A DNA stretch of 64,000 nucleotides, taken from assembly GCF_014647895.1 (NCBI RefSeq), contig NZ_BMQB01000001.1, positions 806,001 to 870,000 on the forward strand. The letters are read 5' to 3'. The notes beneath the pieces are model-generated. The model made no database searches and had not been told where the DNA came from. It worked only from the letters and a program-made list of their open reading frames with translations. This document shows positions 35,666 through 44,140 of this stretch, piece after piece. This DNA is from Pilimelia anulata (lineage in GTDB: Bacteria; Actinomycetota; Actinomycetes; Mycobacteriales; Micromonosporaceae). Each line of letters starts with the position of its first letter. Position 1 is the first letter of the stretch. A program made the translations under genes and the position numbers.

Positions 35666-36295
35666 TCAGACGCCGAGGCGGGCGTCGCGGAGGCGGCGGG
35701 CCAGCTCCGGCGGGCCGCTGACCGTCGTCCGGGTCGCCCGCTGCCGCCCCGACAGGAACAGCAGCAGCTCCGCCGGCGCCCCGACCACCCGGATCCGGTC
35801 GCCGCCCGTCCCGGCCCGGCACTGGCCGTAGCCGGGCGCGTCCAGCAGCACCGACGCGCGCCAGCGGCGCAGGTGCCAGCGGGACAGGGTCCGCACCCGC
35901 CCCCACAGCGCCGCCTCGTACGCCGCCGGCAGGTCCCGCGGCGCCCAGCCCGGTGCGCCCCGGCGGACGTCCTCGTGGTGGATGAACAGCTCGGTGGCGT
36001 TGAGCACGCCGTCCAGCAGCGGGTTGCTCACCGGCGACCACCACGGCGGCTGCCGGATCTCGTCGACCAGGGCCGGGTAGGGCTGCGCCGCGCGGCCGGC
36101 GCGGACCCGCTCGCCGCGCCCGCGCAGCCACGGCAGGACCAGGCCGAGGGCGGCGTCCGGGCGGCGCTCCCGCACGACGACGTGGGCGGCCAGGTCCCGG
36201 GTGGTCCAGCCGGCGCACAGCGTCGGGGCGTCGGGGCCGGCCGCCTCCAGGGCGTCGGCGAGGCTGCGGCGTTCGACGTCCGCGTACCGCTTCAT
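35666..36295 (-). CDS. TIGR03085-family metal-binding protein (MDMPI/DinB-like)
   Basis: A 209-residue four-helix protein of the mycothiol-dependent maleylpyruvate isomerase N-terminal/DinB-like class. LCAGWTTRDLAAHVVVRERRP carries the first metal-ligand His and NATELFIHHEDVRRG the second His pair, as in TIGR03085 members. The metal is probably divalent and the reaction is unknown. TACGAT lies 7 nt before the ATG, the leaderless pattern. Confidence 0.85.
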   Translation of the reverse strand: MKRYADVERRSLADALEAAGPDAPTLCAGWTTRDLAAHVVVRERRPDAALGLVLPWLRGRGERVRAGRAAQPYPALVDEIRQPPWWSPVSNPLLDGVLNATELFIHHEDVRRGAPGWAPRDLPAAYEAALWGRVRTLSRWHLRRWRASVLLDAPGYGQCRAGTGGDRIRVVGAPAELLLFLSGRQRATRTTVSGPPELARRLRDARLGV

Positions 36296-36302
36296 GGCGA
36301 AA

Positions 36303-36308
36303 ATCGTA
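36303..36308 (-). promoter_or_regulatory. leaderless-type -10 box of the TIGR03085 gene
   Basis: TACGAT on the minus strand, 7 nt before the ATG at 36295; no ribosome site present. Confidence 0.5.
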
Positions 36309-36472
36309 AATGACCGACCCCGTCGCCGCCCGGTGGTGCGGATGTCGTACGCCCGGGACAGGATGGGGATCCACGGCGATCAACGGGGCGGGCGCTCCGG
36401 CGGTCCGGCGCGGGCCACCACCGTGGGGGCGCCGGAAATCCGGGCGCGCCGCGCGCCGCGGTGTGGGCACAA

Positions 36473-36561
36473 TGCGCCGCGGGCGCCGACGGGAGGGCGC
36501 GCGCGCCGCGGGCGCGAACGGGGAGGGACACCATGCGCCGCAGGCGCGAACGGGGGACGGG
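36473..36561 (+). repeat. three imperfect ~30-bp repeats before the ABC exporter
   Basis: Three copies of a unit close to GCGCCGCGGGCGCGAACGGG followed by a purine run start at 36473, 36502 and 36534. The last copy supplies the ribosome site (GGGGGA) of the GTG at 36565. They may be regulatory or a duplication of the translation start region. Confidence 0.6.
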
Positions 36562-36564
36562 CGT

Positions 36565-38373
36565 GTGACGGCCGACAGACGGATCGTGTGGCGCGGCCTG
36601 CGGGTGCTCGGGCACGCGATCGCCGAGCAGCCGCGGCTGTTCGCCATCGGCGTGTCCGGCAGCATCCTGTACAGCCTGCTGGTGATCGCCGGGGCGTACC
36701 TGTCCGGCTGGGTGATCGGGCACGTGGTCGTCCCCGCGGTCCGGTCCGGCGACATGGCCGTCGGCGTGCTCGCGCTGGCGGGGGCGGCGTTCGTCGCCGT
36801 CACGCTGCTGCGGATCGTCGGGATCTTCGGTCGCCGGCTGGGCGCGGGGTACATGCAGTTCCGGATGCAGGCCGCCGACCGGCGCCGGGTCACCCGGCGG
36901 TACCTGTCGCTGCCGCTGTCCTGGCACCACCGGCACCCCACCGGGGCGCTGCTGTCCAACGCCAACTCCGACGTCGAGGCCGCCTGGTTCCCGATCGCGC
37001 CGCTGCCGTTCGCCGTCGGCACCGTGGTGATGCTCGTCGCGGCCCTCGGCTCGCTGTTCTACACCGACTGGGCGCTCGCGGTGGTCGGCTGCGCGGTGTT
37101 CCCGGTGCTGTTCGGCATCAACGTCGTGTACTCCCGCCGGATGGCCCCCCGCCAGGCCCGCGCCCAGCAGCTCCGGGCCGAGGTCAGCGAGATCGCGCAC
37201 GAGAGCTTCGACGGCGCGCTGGTGGTCAAGACGATGGGCCGGGAGGCGGCCGAGACCGCCCGGTTCACCGCCCGGACCAACGAGCTGCGCGACGCGCTCA
37301 TCGCGGTGGGCCGGCTGCGCGGGGCGTTCGACCCGCTGGTCGAGGTGCTGCCGACGCTCGGCACGCTCACCGCCCTGCTGGTGGCCGCGCTGCGGCTGCG
37401 CCAGGGCGTGATCGACGTGGCCGACCTGGTCAGCGTCACGCTGCTGTTCACGGTGCTGGCGTTCCCGGTCCGGGCGATCGGCTGGGTGCTGGGCGAGCTG
37501 CCGCGCAGCGTCGCCGGCTGGGACCGGGTGCAGGGCGTGCTGCGGGCCGCCGGCGAGATGCCGTACGGCGACGCGGCCGGGCCGGCCGGCGGGGCGGCCG
37601 AGCTGCGGTTCGAGCACGTCACCTTCGCGTACGCGCCCGGCCGGCCCGTGCTCCGGGACGTGACCTTCACCGTCCCCGCCGGCCGGACCGTCGCGCTGGT
37701 CGGCCCGACCGGCGCGGGCAAGTCCACCCTCGCCGCGCTCGCCGCCCGGCTCGTCGACCCGACCGCGGGCGTGGTCCGGCTGGACGGCGTGGACCTGCGC
37801 GGGTACCGGGCCGACGCGCTGGCCGCCGCGACCGCGCTGGTGCCGCAGACCCCGTTCGTCTTCGACGACACCGTCGCCGCCAACGTGGCCCTGGACCGGC
37901 CGCGGGCCGACGCCGCCGCGGTCGCCCGGGCGCTCGGGCTGGCCCGGGCGGACGGGTTCGTCGACCGGCTGCCCGACGGCGACCGGACCGAGCTGGGCGA
38001 GCGCGGCACCACCCTGTCCGGCGGGCAGCGGCAGCGGCTCACCCTCGCCCGGGCGCTGGCCGGCGACCCGCGGCTGCTGGTCCTGGACGACGCCACCAGC
38101 GCCGTCGACCCGCGGGTGGAGGCGGCGATCCTGGCCGGGCTGCGCGGGCGGGCGCCGGCGGCGACGATCCTGCTGGTCGCGTACCGGCGGGCGACGATCG
38201 CGCTGGCCGACGAGGTGGTGTACGTGGAGCAGGGGCGGGTCGCGGGCCGCGGCACGCACGCCGAGCTGCTGCGCACGGTGCCCGGCTACGCCGACCTGGT
38301 GACCGCGTACGAGCAGGCCGACGCCGCCCGGGAGCAGGCGCACGCGTACGACGACGGGGAGTCCGCCGCATGA
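36565..38373 (+). CDS. heterodimeric ABC exporter, subunit with degenerate Walker B
   Basis: A 602-residue half-transporter: six membrane helices (about 30-320) fused to an ATPase domain. The GTG at 36565 is preceded by GGGGGACGG. Walker A is GPTGAGKST near residue 380 and the signature is canonical (TLSGGQRQR near 482), but Walker B is followed by Asp instead of the catalytic Glu (LLVLDDATS) and the switch His is Tyr (LLVAYRRAT). These are marks of the subunit whose own nucleotide site is degenerate. The ATGA overlap with the next gene fits a 1:1 complex. It probably exports a drug, lipid or peptide. Confidence 0.93.
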   Translation: MTADRRIVWRGLRVLGHAIAEQPRLFAIGVSGSILYSLLVIAGAYLSGWVIGHVVVPAVRSGDMAVGVLALAGAAFVAVTLLRIVGIFGRRLGAGYMQFRMQAADRRRVTRRYLSLPLSWHHRHPTGALLSNANSDVEAAWFPIAPLPFAVGTVVMLVAALGSLFYTDWALAVVGCAVFPVLFGINVVYSRRMAPRQARAQQLRAEVSEIAHESFDGALVVKTMGREAAETARFTARTNELRDALIAVGRLRGAFDPLVEVLPTLGTLTALLVAALRLRQGVIDVADLVSVTLLFTVLAFPVRAIGWVLGELPRSVAGWDRVQGVLRAAGEMPYGDAAGPAGGAAELRFEHVTFAYAPGRPVLRDVTFTVPAGRTVALVGPTGAGKSTLAALAARLVDPTAGVVRLDGVDLRGYRADALAAATALVPQTPFVFDDTVAANVALDRPRADAAAVARALGLARADGFVDRLPDGDRTELGERGTTLSGGQRQRLTLARALAGDPRLLVLDDATSAVDPRVEAAILAGLRGRAPAATILLVAYRRATIALADEVVYVEQGRVAGRGTHAELLRTVPGYADLVTAYEQADAAREQAHAYDDGESAA

Positions 38374-40232
38374 CCGACCCGACCACCCCCGCGGCCGCCC
38401 CGACCGGTCCCGACGCCGACCCGGCCCCCGCGGCCCGCCCGCCCGCCCCGGCGGACCCCGCGGCGGGTTCCGGCGAGCCGGGTACGTGGGCGACGCTGCG
38501 GCGCGGGCTCGCCCTCTCGCCGGAGCTGCGCACCGGCCTGGCCGGCACGCTGGCGCTCGCCCTCGTCGCCCTGGCCGGGCGGGCCGCCGCGCCGGTGGCC
38601 GTCCAGCGGGCGATCGACGACGGGATCAGCGCGCCCGGCGGGCCGGACGTCGCCGTGGTCGCCGGCATCGTCGCCGCCACCGCCGCCGTCCTGGCGGTCA
38701 CCGGGCTGGCCAGCTACCTGATGGTGCGGCGGCTGTTCACCGTCAGCGAGACCGCGCTGGCCAACCTGCGGGCGCGGGCGTTCCGGCACGTGCACGACCT
38801 GTCGATGCTGCACCAGCAGGGGGAGCGCCGCGGCACGCTGGTCGCCCGGGTCACCACCGACGTGGACCAGATCACCCAGTTCCTCCAGTGGGGCGGGGTG
38901 ATCCTGCTGGTCAGCGCCGGGCAGGTGGTGGTCACCACCGTGGTGATGCTGGCCTACTCGTGGCAGCTCACGCTGCTGCTGTACCTGGTGTTCGTGCCGG
39001 CGCTGCTGGTGATCCGGCGGCAGCAGGCCAAGCTGGGCGGCGCGTACGCCGAGGTGCGCCGGCGGGTCGGCGCGATGCTCGCCGCGGTGTCCGAGAGCGT
39101 GGTCGGGGCGGCGGTGATCCGCGCGTACGGCGTGGCCGGGCGCACCGCCGGCCGGCTGGACACGGCGATCGACGCGCACCGCCGCGCCCAGTACCGGGCC
39201 CTGCGCACCTCGGCCAACGGCACCGCGATCGGCGAGTTCGCCGCCGGCGTCGGCCTCGCCGCGGTGGTCGTCGGCGGGACGGCGATGGGCGCGGCCGGGT
39301 CACTCAGCGTCGGCACGATCACCGCGTTCCTGTTCCTGGTGACGCTGTTCGTGCAGCCGGTGCAGATCGCCACCGAGGTGCTGAACGAGGCGCAGAACGC
39401 GATCGCCGGCTGGCGCCGGGTGATCGACGTGCTGGACACCGACCCCGACGTCGCCGACCCCGGCGCCGACGGGGTGCGGCTGCCGGCCGGGCCGATCGAC
39501 ATCCGGTTCGCCGACGTGCGGTTCCGGTACCGGGCGGACGGGCCGCTGGTGCTCGACGACATCGACCTGGAGATCGGCGCGAAGTCGCGGGTGGCCGTCG
39601 TCGGCGAGACCGGCAGCGGCAAGACCACGTTCGCCAAGCTGCTCACCCGGCTGATGGACCCGAGCGGCGGCGAGGTGCGGCTGGCCGGGGTGCCGTTGCC
39701 GCGGGTGCGGTTCGACTCGCTGCGCGCCCGGGTGGTGATGGTGCCGCAGGACGGGTTCCTGTTCGACACGACCGTCGCCGGCAACATCCGGTTCGCGGCG
39801 CCGGCGCTGTCCGACGCCGCGCTGGTCGCGGTCTTCGCCGAGCTGGGCCTGGCCGACTGGCTGGACGGGCTGCCGGCCGGCGCGCAGACCCCGGTGGGCG
39901 AGCGGGGCGAGGCGCTGAGCGTGGGGGAGCGGCAGTTGGTGGCGCTGGTCCGGGCGTACGTCGCGGACCCGGACCTGCTGGTGCTGGACGAGGCGACGAG
40001 CGCGGTGGACCCGGCTACGGAGGTGCGGCTCCAGCGCGCGCTGGACGCGGTGACCCGCGGCCGGACGACGGTGCTGATCGCGCACCGGCTGTCGACGGCG
40101 CGGGCGGCCGACGAGGTGCTGGTCTTCGACGCGGGCCGGGTGGTGCAGCGGGGGCCGCACGACGCGCTGGTCGCGGACCCGGAGTCGACGTATGGCCGGC
40201 TGTACGCCTCCTGGCTGGAGCAGACCCGCTAG
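38370..40232 (+). CDS. heterodimeric ABC exporter, catalytic subunit
   Basis: A 620-residue half-transporter with a Pro/Ala-rich cytosolic head (residues 1-38), six membrane helices and an ATPase domain. Walker A is GETGSGKTT, Walker B ends in the catalytic Glu (LLVLDEATS) and the switch His is present (LIAHRLSTA), but the signature is LSVGERQL rather than LSGGQ. Paired with its partner this gives one consensus site (its Walker motifs with the partner LSGGQ) and one degenerate site, as in TM287/288 and TmrAB. ATGA overlap with the upstream gene. Confidence 0.93.
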   Translation: MTDPTTPAAAPTGPDADPAPAARPPAPADPAAGSGEPGTWATLRRGLALSPELRTGLAGTLALALVALAGRAAAPVAVQRAIDDGISAPGGPDVAVVAGIVAATAAVLAVTGLASYLMVRRLFTVSETALANLRARAFRHVHDLSMLHQQGERRGTLVARVTTDVDQITQFLQWGGVILLVSAGQVVVTTVVMLAYSWQLTLLLYLVFVPALLVIRRQQAKLGGAYAEVRRRVGAMLAAVSESVVGAAVIRAYGVAGRTAGRLDTAIDAHRRAQYRALRTSANGTAIGEFAAGVGLAAVVVGGTAMGAAGSLSVGTITAFLFLVTLFVQPVQIATEVLNEAQNAIAGWRRVIDVLDTDPDVADPGADGVRLPAGPIDIRFADVRFRYRADGPLVLDDIDLEIGAKSRVAVVGETGSGKTTFAKLLTRLMDPSGGEVRLAGVPLPRVRFDSLRARVVMVPQDGFLFDTTVAGNIRFAAPALSDAALVAVFAELGLADWLDGLPAGAQTPVGERGEALSVGERQLVALVRAYVADPDLLVLDEATSAVDPATEVRLQRALDAVTRGRTTVLIAHRLSTARAADEVLVFDAGRVVQRGPHDALVADPESTYGRLYASWLEQTR

Positions 40233-40280
40233 CGCCCGCCCGCCCGCCGCCACGTGCTCGCAGAACGTGTCGCAGACGGC

Positions 40281-40316
40281 CGGAGGGGCCGCGGACGACA
40301 GTCCGCGGCCCCTCCG
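40281..40316. terminator. 16-bp perfect hairpin, bidirectional terminator
   Basis: CGGAGGGGCCGCGGAC (40281-40296) pairs exactly with 40301-40316 across a GACA loop, between the ABC exporter and convergent rpsD. Confidence 0.8.
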
Positions 40317-40328
40317 CACAACCCCGGG

Positions 40329-40937
40329 TCAGCGGGAGTAGAACTCGACGACGAGCTGCTCGTCGCAGTGCACCGGCACCTCGGAGCGCTCCGGCGCCCG
40401 CAGCACCGTCACGGTCAGCTCGGACAGCGCCACCGACAGGTACGGCGCGGTGGGGCCGTCGGCGTGCGCGCCGGCCGCGGCGACCTGGAACGGCGTCGTC
40501 GCGCGGCTGCGCTCCTTGACCGTGATGACCTGGCCGGACTTGAGCCGGTACGACGGGCGGTCCACCTTGGCGCCGTCGACCTGGATGTGGCCGTGCACGA
40601 CGAGCTGCCGGGCCTGGTAGATGGTCCGGGCGAGGCCGGAGCGCAGCACGACGGCGTCGAGGCGCCGCTCCAGCAGGCTGACCAGCACCTCACCGGTCTT
40701 GCCGGCCGAGCGGACGGCCTCGGCGAACGCCTTGCGGAGCTGGCTCTCGCTGACGTTGTACTGGTGCCGCAGCCGCTGCTTCTCCAGCAGCCGGACCTGG
40801 TAGTCGGACGGCTTGCGCCGGCCGCGTCCGTGGACGCCCGGCGGGTAGGGGCGCCGCTCGAAGTACTTGACGCACTTGCGGGTCAGCGGGATGCCGAGGG
40901 CCCGGGAGAGCCGGGCCTTGGGCCGCGGGGTGTTCAA
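40329..40937 (-). CDS. rpsD: 30S ribosomal protein S4, cysteine-free type
   Basis: A 202-residue S4, a 16S rRNA-binding primary assembly protein. The S4 RNA-binding domain is [28 protein letters not shown] and the N-terminus ([20 protein letters not shown]) is the short form without the Cys4 zinc cluster seen in many S4 proteins. The start is a TTG at 40937 with GGAG 8 nt upstream; no ATG or GTG fits the family N-terminus. The gene is alone, not in the rpoA-rpsK operon, so it may be the only S4 or a zinc-independent paralogue. Confidence 0.93.
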   Translation of the reverse strand: MNTPRPKARLSRALGIPLTRKCVKYFERRPYPPGVHGRGRRKPSDYQVRLLEKQRLRHQYNVSESQLRKAFAEAVRSAGKTGEVLVSLLERRLDAVVLRSGLARTIYQARQLVVHGHIQVDGAKVDRPSYRLKSGQVITVKERSRATTPFQVAAAGAHADGPTAPYLSVALSELTVTVLRAPERSEVPVHCDEQLVVEFYSR

Positions 40938-41297
40938 ACCGTGGTCTCCAAGCGTGGTCGCGGCGTTGGCCTGCAACGCCGGTCGGTCGGCGCCCGCGGG
41001 CGCCGCACATGGCCGTAGCGCCGGAGCCCGAAACGGGACCGGCGCGGTGGTCGGGCCGGCGCGGTCGCGTCGCCCGAGCACTCCGGGCGCGGCGGTGCCG
41101 GCCCGGTGGACCCGCGGTGCGGCTGCCGGTGCGGAACCGGTGGCCGGCGCGGGGCCGTGCGCGTCCGGCACGCTGTGCGATGCGCGGAGCGCGCCGGCGG
41201 ACCGGTGCACTCGGCGCACGGCACACCGTCGCCGCGCGCGCCGGGCGGCGGACCGCCCGGCCACCCCGGCGGCACGCCGCCACGGGTGATCCCGTAC

Positions 41298-41303
41298 AGC
41301 CTA
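41298..41303 (-). promoter_or_regulatory. candidate rpsD -10 box
   Basis: TAGGCT on the minus strand about 360 bp upstream of the rpsD TTG, the best TAnnnT match seen in the region. No -35 is obvious. Confidence 0.3.
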
Positions 41304-41385
41304 CCCGGACCGCCCGGCGGCACTCCCGGCGCCCCGGACCGGGGAGTGATACCGCAAGTCGGGTCGACTCCGCCCCATGAACCAG

Positions 41386-41404
41386 TTAGGGTTCCCTAAC
41401 CTTA
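41386..41404 (+). promoter_or_regulatory. IdeR/DmdR-like iron box
   Basis: TTAGGGTTCCCTAACCTTA matches 14 of 19 positions of the actinobacterial IdeR consensus TTAGGTTAGSCTAACCTAA and contains the perfect dyad GTTAGGGTTCCCTAAC. It lies 53 bp before the start of the gene at 41457, where it would repress transcription when iron is plentiful. Confidence 0.55.
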
Positions 41405-41456
41405 CTGGCCGCGGCGCGGCCGGTGGACGCCCCGACCAGCACCCATGGAGGACGGT

Positions 41457-42005
41457 ATGTGGCCCAGCCCCGCCGCGGTGGCCCGCGCGCTGGCCGCCGG
41501 ACGGTTACCCGGCAACCTGTACGTCGCCTGCCGGCCCAGCCCGCAGCCGGTCTGCTACGCCTGTGACCCGTCCGGCCGGCTGCTCCTGCTGACCCGGACC
41601 GGCACCCCGGTCGGCCGCTCGCTGCGGCCGCGCCCCGGCGACCGGCCGCCCGCGACGGTGCTGGAGGTGGCCGACCGCCCGTGCCCGGGCGCGGCGTCGC
41701 TGGGCCGGGTGTGGCTGAGCGGCTGGGCCCGACCGCTGGACGGCGAGGCGGCCCGGGCGGCGGCGCTGGAGTTCGCCGCCGTGCACCCGACCGGCGTGCT
41801 GCTCGACGTCGGCCGCGGCGCGGTGCTGCACCACGTGGAGCTGGACGGCGTCCGGCTGGAACGGGCCGGCGTGACGATCGACGTGGAGCCGGCGGACTTC
41901 GCCGCCGCCGCGGCGGCCGGGCCGGAGCAGTTGCTGCGGCTGCGCGAGGCGATCGGCCAGCGCGCTCAGGGCGCGGGGCGCCCGCCCGGCTCGCCGGTGA
42001 GGTAG
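41457..42005 (+). CDS. HugZ/DUF2470-like split-barrel protein, probably iron-regulated
   Basis: A 182-residue protein. The ATG at 41457 is chosen over that at 41445 because GGAGG lies between them at the right distance. VWLSGWARPLDGEAARAAA, GVLLDVGRGAVLHHVELDGV and VEPADFAAAAAAGPE follow the pattern of actinobacterial FMN-binding-barrel proteins with a DUF2470-type tail, some of which act in haem or iron handling. The iron box upstream supports that link, but enzymatic activity is not shown. Its last 40 bp overlap the convergent tetR gene. Confidence 0.65.
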   Translation: MWPSPAAVARALAAGRLPGNLYVACRPSPQPVCYACDPSGRLLLLTRTGTPVGRSLRPRPGDRPPATVLEVADRPCPGAASLGRVWLSGWARPLDGEAARAAALEFAAVHPTGVLLDVGRGAVLHHVELDGVRLERAGVTIDVEPADFAAAAAAGPEQLLRLREAIGQRAQGAGRPPGSPVR

Positions 42006-42574
42006 TGCTGGACGACCGGGCCGACGGCGGCGACGACCCGGTCCCGCGGCAGGGACGCGATCGGCTCCAGCTTCAGCAGGTACCGCATCACGATCACCCC
42101 GCCCATCTGCGCGGCGACCAGGCCGAGCCGCAGGTCGGCCTCGGGGCCGGTCAGCCCGAGCGCCCGGCCGACCCGGCGCATCACCTGGGTGAGCAGGAAG
42201 TCGCGCAGCAGCCGGGCGGACCACTCGCTGCTCATCGCCGAGCGCAGCAGCGCCGCGGCGGCCGTGCCGGCGGGGGAGTCCCACACCGACAGCGCCGCCG
42301 CGACCAGCCGCTCGCCGATGCCGTCCCGGTCGCCGTCGAGCACCGCCGTCAGTACCTCGCCCGGGTCGATCGGCATCTCCAGCGTGGCCCGGAAGAGCTG
42401 CTCCTTGCTGCCGAAGTAGTGGTGCACCAGCGCCGGGTCCACGCCCGCGTCGGCCGCGATGCCGCGGATCGACGCGCGGTCGAACCCGCGCTCGCCGAAC
42501 GCCGCCCGCGCCGCGGCGAGGATCGCCCCCCGGGTGTCCGGGCTGCCCGCCCGCCGTCCGCTCCGCCGTGCCAC
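41966..42574 (-). CDS. TetR/AcrR family transcriptional regulator
   Basis: A 202-residue regulator with the TetR helix-turn-helix at about residues 15-60 (RASIRGIAADAGVDPALVHHYFGSKEQLF is spread over 34-62). The C-terminal ligand domain is of the TetR_C type common in drug-export regulators. It lies 88 bp downstream of the ABC-2 permease in the same direction, and a double TetR-like operator stands before the first gene of that set, so it probably represses the exporter and itself. Overlaps the convergent DUF2470-like gene by 40 bp. Confidence 0.9.
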   Translation of the reverse strand: MARRSGRRAGSPDTRGAILAAARAAFGERGFDRASIRGIAADAGVDPALVHHYFGSKEQLFRATLEMPIDPGEVLTAVLDGDRDGIGERLVAAALSVWDSPAGTAAAALLRSAMSSEWSARLLRDFLLTQVMRRVGRALGLTGPEADLRLGLVAAQMGGVIVMRYLLKLEPIASLPRDRVVAAVGPVVQHYLTGEPGGRPAP

Positions 42575-42610
42575 CGGCCCTCCCCACGCTCCCCGTTGAT
42601 CCTGCCCGAA

Positions 42611-42642
42611 CCCGCCGCCCGCCGCGCGGCGGGGGCGGCGGG
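42611..42642 (-). terminator. candidate hairpin between ABC-2 permease and tetR
   Basis: CCCGCCGCCCGCCG pairs with a near-exact complement containing two extra G residues. It may attenuate read-through from the exporter genes into tetR. Weak evidence in such GC-rich DNA. Confidence 0.3.
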
Positions 42643-42662
42643 CGGCGGTGCGGAGTACCGGG

Positions 42663-43400
42663 TCAGCCGGTGCGCCGGCGCAGGGTCGCGGCCGCCAGCA
42701 CCAGGGTGAGCAGGACGGCGCCGGCGACGATCGCGAGGTCGCGCCAGACGGTGCCGGTCGGCTCGGCGTGCCGGCCGACGAGGTCGAGGGCCTCGACGGC
42801 GTAGGACAGCGGGAGCACGTCGCTGACCGCCCGCAACCAGCCGGCCATGGCGTCGCGCGGCACGAACAGCCCGCACAGCAGGATCTGCGGCAGCGCCACC
42901 ACCGGCATGAACTGCACCGCCTGGAACTCGGTCCGGGCGAACGCGCTGCACAGCAGCCCCAGCCCGACCCCGAGGACGGCGTTGACCACCGCGATGAGCA
43001 GCACCAGCCAGGCCGGGCCGGCGGTGTCCAGGCCGAACAGCCAGTAGGCCACCCCGGCGCCGACCGCGGCCTGGACCGCGGCGGCCAGGCCGAAGGCGAT
43101 GCCGTACCCGAACAGCAGGTCCAGCTTGCCCAGCGGCGTGGTGAGCAGCCGCTCCAGCGTGCCGGTGGTCCGCTCGCGCAGCATCGCGATGCTGGTCACC
43201 AGGAACATGACGATGAACGGGAAGATCCCGAGCAGGACCAGCGCCACCCGGTCGAAGACGCCGGGCGCGCCGTCGTACATGAAGTGGATCAGGGTCAGCA
43301 GCAGCGTCGGGACGGCGACGAGCAGGCCGACGGTCCGCTTGTCGTTGCGGAGCTGGCGCAGGATGCGGCCGGTCGTGGCGGCCAGGATGCGGGCGGACAT
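42663..43400 (-). CDS. ABC-2 type exporter permease
   Basis: A 245-residue membrane protein with six helices, of the ABC-2 (DrrB-like) type: RNDKRTVGLLVAVPTLLLTL, ERTTGTLERLLTTPLGKLDLL, and VALPQILLCGLFVPRDAMAGW are family segments. The ATG overlaps the ATPase stop by 4 bp. With the ATPase it forms a drug- or lipid-type exporter. Confidence 0.92.
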   Translation of the reverse strand: MSARILAATTGRILRQLRNDKRTVGLLVAVPTLLLTLIHFMYDGAPGVFDRVALVLLGIFPFIVMFLVTSIAMLRERTTGTLERLLTTPLGKLDLLFGYGIAFGLAAAVQAAVGAGVAYWLFGLDTAGPAWLVLLIAVVNAVLGVGLGLLCSAFARTEFQAVQFMPVVALPQILLCGLFVPRDAMAGWLRAVSDVLPLSYAVEALDLVGRHAEPTGTVWRDLAIVAGAVLLTLVLAAATLRRRTG

Positions 43401-44122
43401 CAGTTCTCCTCGCCGGCGCCGCGGCGGATCAGCCGCAGGAACGCCTCGTCCAGGTCGTCGGTGCCGGCGCTGGCGCGCACGGCGGCGGGGGTGTCGTCGG
43501 CGATCAGCCGGCCGGCGCGGATGAGCAGCAGCCGGGCGCACCGGCCCGCCTCGTCCATCACGTGGCTCGACACGAGCACGGTCGTGCCGGCGGCGGCGAG
43601 CGCGTGGAACCGCTGCCACAGCTCCTCGCGCAGCACCGGGTCCTGCCCGACGGTCGGCTCGTCGAGCACGAGCAGCCGCGGCGACCCGACCAGAGCGCAG
43701 GCCAGCGACGCCCGGCTGCGCTGGCCGCCGGACAGCGAGCCGACGAGCTGCCGGGCGGCGCCGGCCAGGCCCACGTCGGCCACGGCGGCGTCGGCCGCCG
43801 CCGCGTCGGCGCCGGCGAGGGTGGCGAAGTACCGGGCGTTGTCCCGGACGCTGAGGTCGGCGTACACGCTGGGGGCCTGGGTGACGTAGCCGACCGCGCG
43901 GCGCAGCGGCGCCGAGCCGGCCGGGGCGCCCAGGACGGTGACCCCGCCGGACTCGACCACCTGTACGCCGACGATCGCCCGCAGCAGCGTGGTCTTGCCG
44001 CTGCCGCTGGGCCCGAGCAGGCCGGTCACGCTGCCGGCCTCGATGCGGGCGCTGATGCCGTGCAGGACGGTCCGGCCGCCCCGCTCGACCACCAGGTCCG
44101 CCACGTCCACTGCCGCCGTCAT
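43400..44122 (-). CDS. ABC-2 type exporter ATP-binding protein
   Basis: A 240-residue ATPase. Walker A is GPSGSGKTT, the signature LSGGQRSR, Walker B LLVLDEPTVGQD and the switch His in VSSHVMDEA. The ATG at 44122 follows GGGAGGG. DrrA-like ATPases with ABC-2 permeases often confer antibiotic resistance. First gene of the ATPase-permease-tetR set; two tandem operator-like dyads lie just upstream. Confidence 0.93.
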   Translation of the reverse strand: MTAAVDVADLVVERGGRTVLHGISARIEAGSVTGLLGPSGSGKTTLLRAIVGVQVVESGGVTVLGAPAGSAPLRRAVGYVTQAPSVYADLSVRDNARYFATLAGADAAAADAAVADVGLAGAARQLVGSLSGGQRSRASLACALVGSPRLLVLDEPTVGQDPVLREELWQRFHALAAAGTTVLVSSHVMDEAGRCARLLLIRAGRLIADDTPAAVRASAGTDDLDEAFLRLIRRGAGEEN

Positions 44123-44140
44123 CGCGCCCTCCCGGGTTAT

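Larger units (their letters stand above)
40938..41456. other. 519-bp divergent region with long rpsD leader
   Basis: Divergent region between rpsD and the iron-box gene. A small perfect hairpin (GGCGTTG with CAACGCC, 40962-40980) lies 25 nt before the rpsD TTG. A minus-strand TAGGCT box at 41298-41303 is the best -10 candidate, which would give rpsD a leader of about 350 nt. The open frames in this stretch have poor codon bias and look spurious. An iron-box-like dyad lies at its right end. Confidence 0.5.

Noticed and set aside
40867..41400. Small open frames in the rpsD upstream region
   Set aside because: Poor codon bias, no ribosome sites, Arg/Pro-rich products; treated as leader and promoter DNA.
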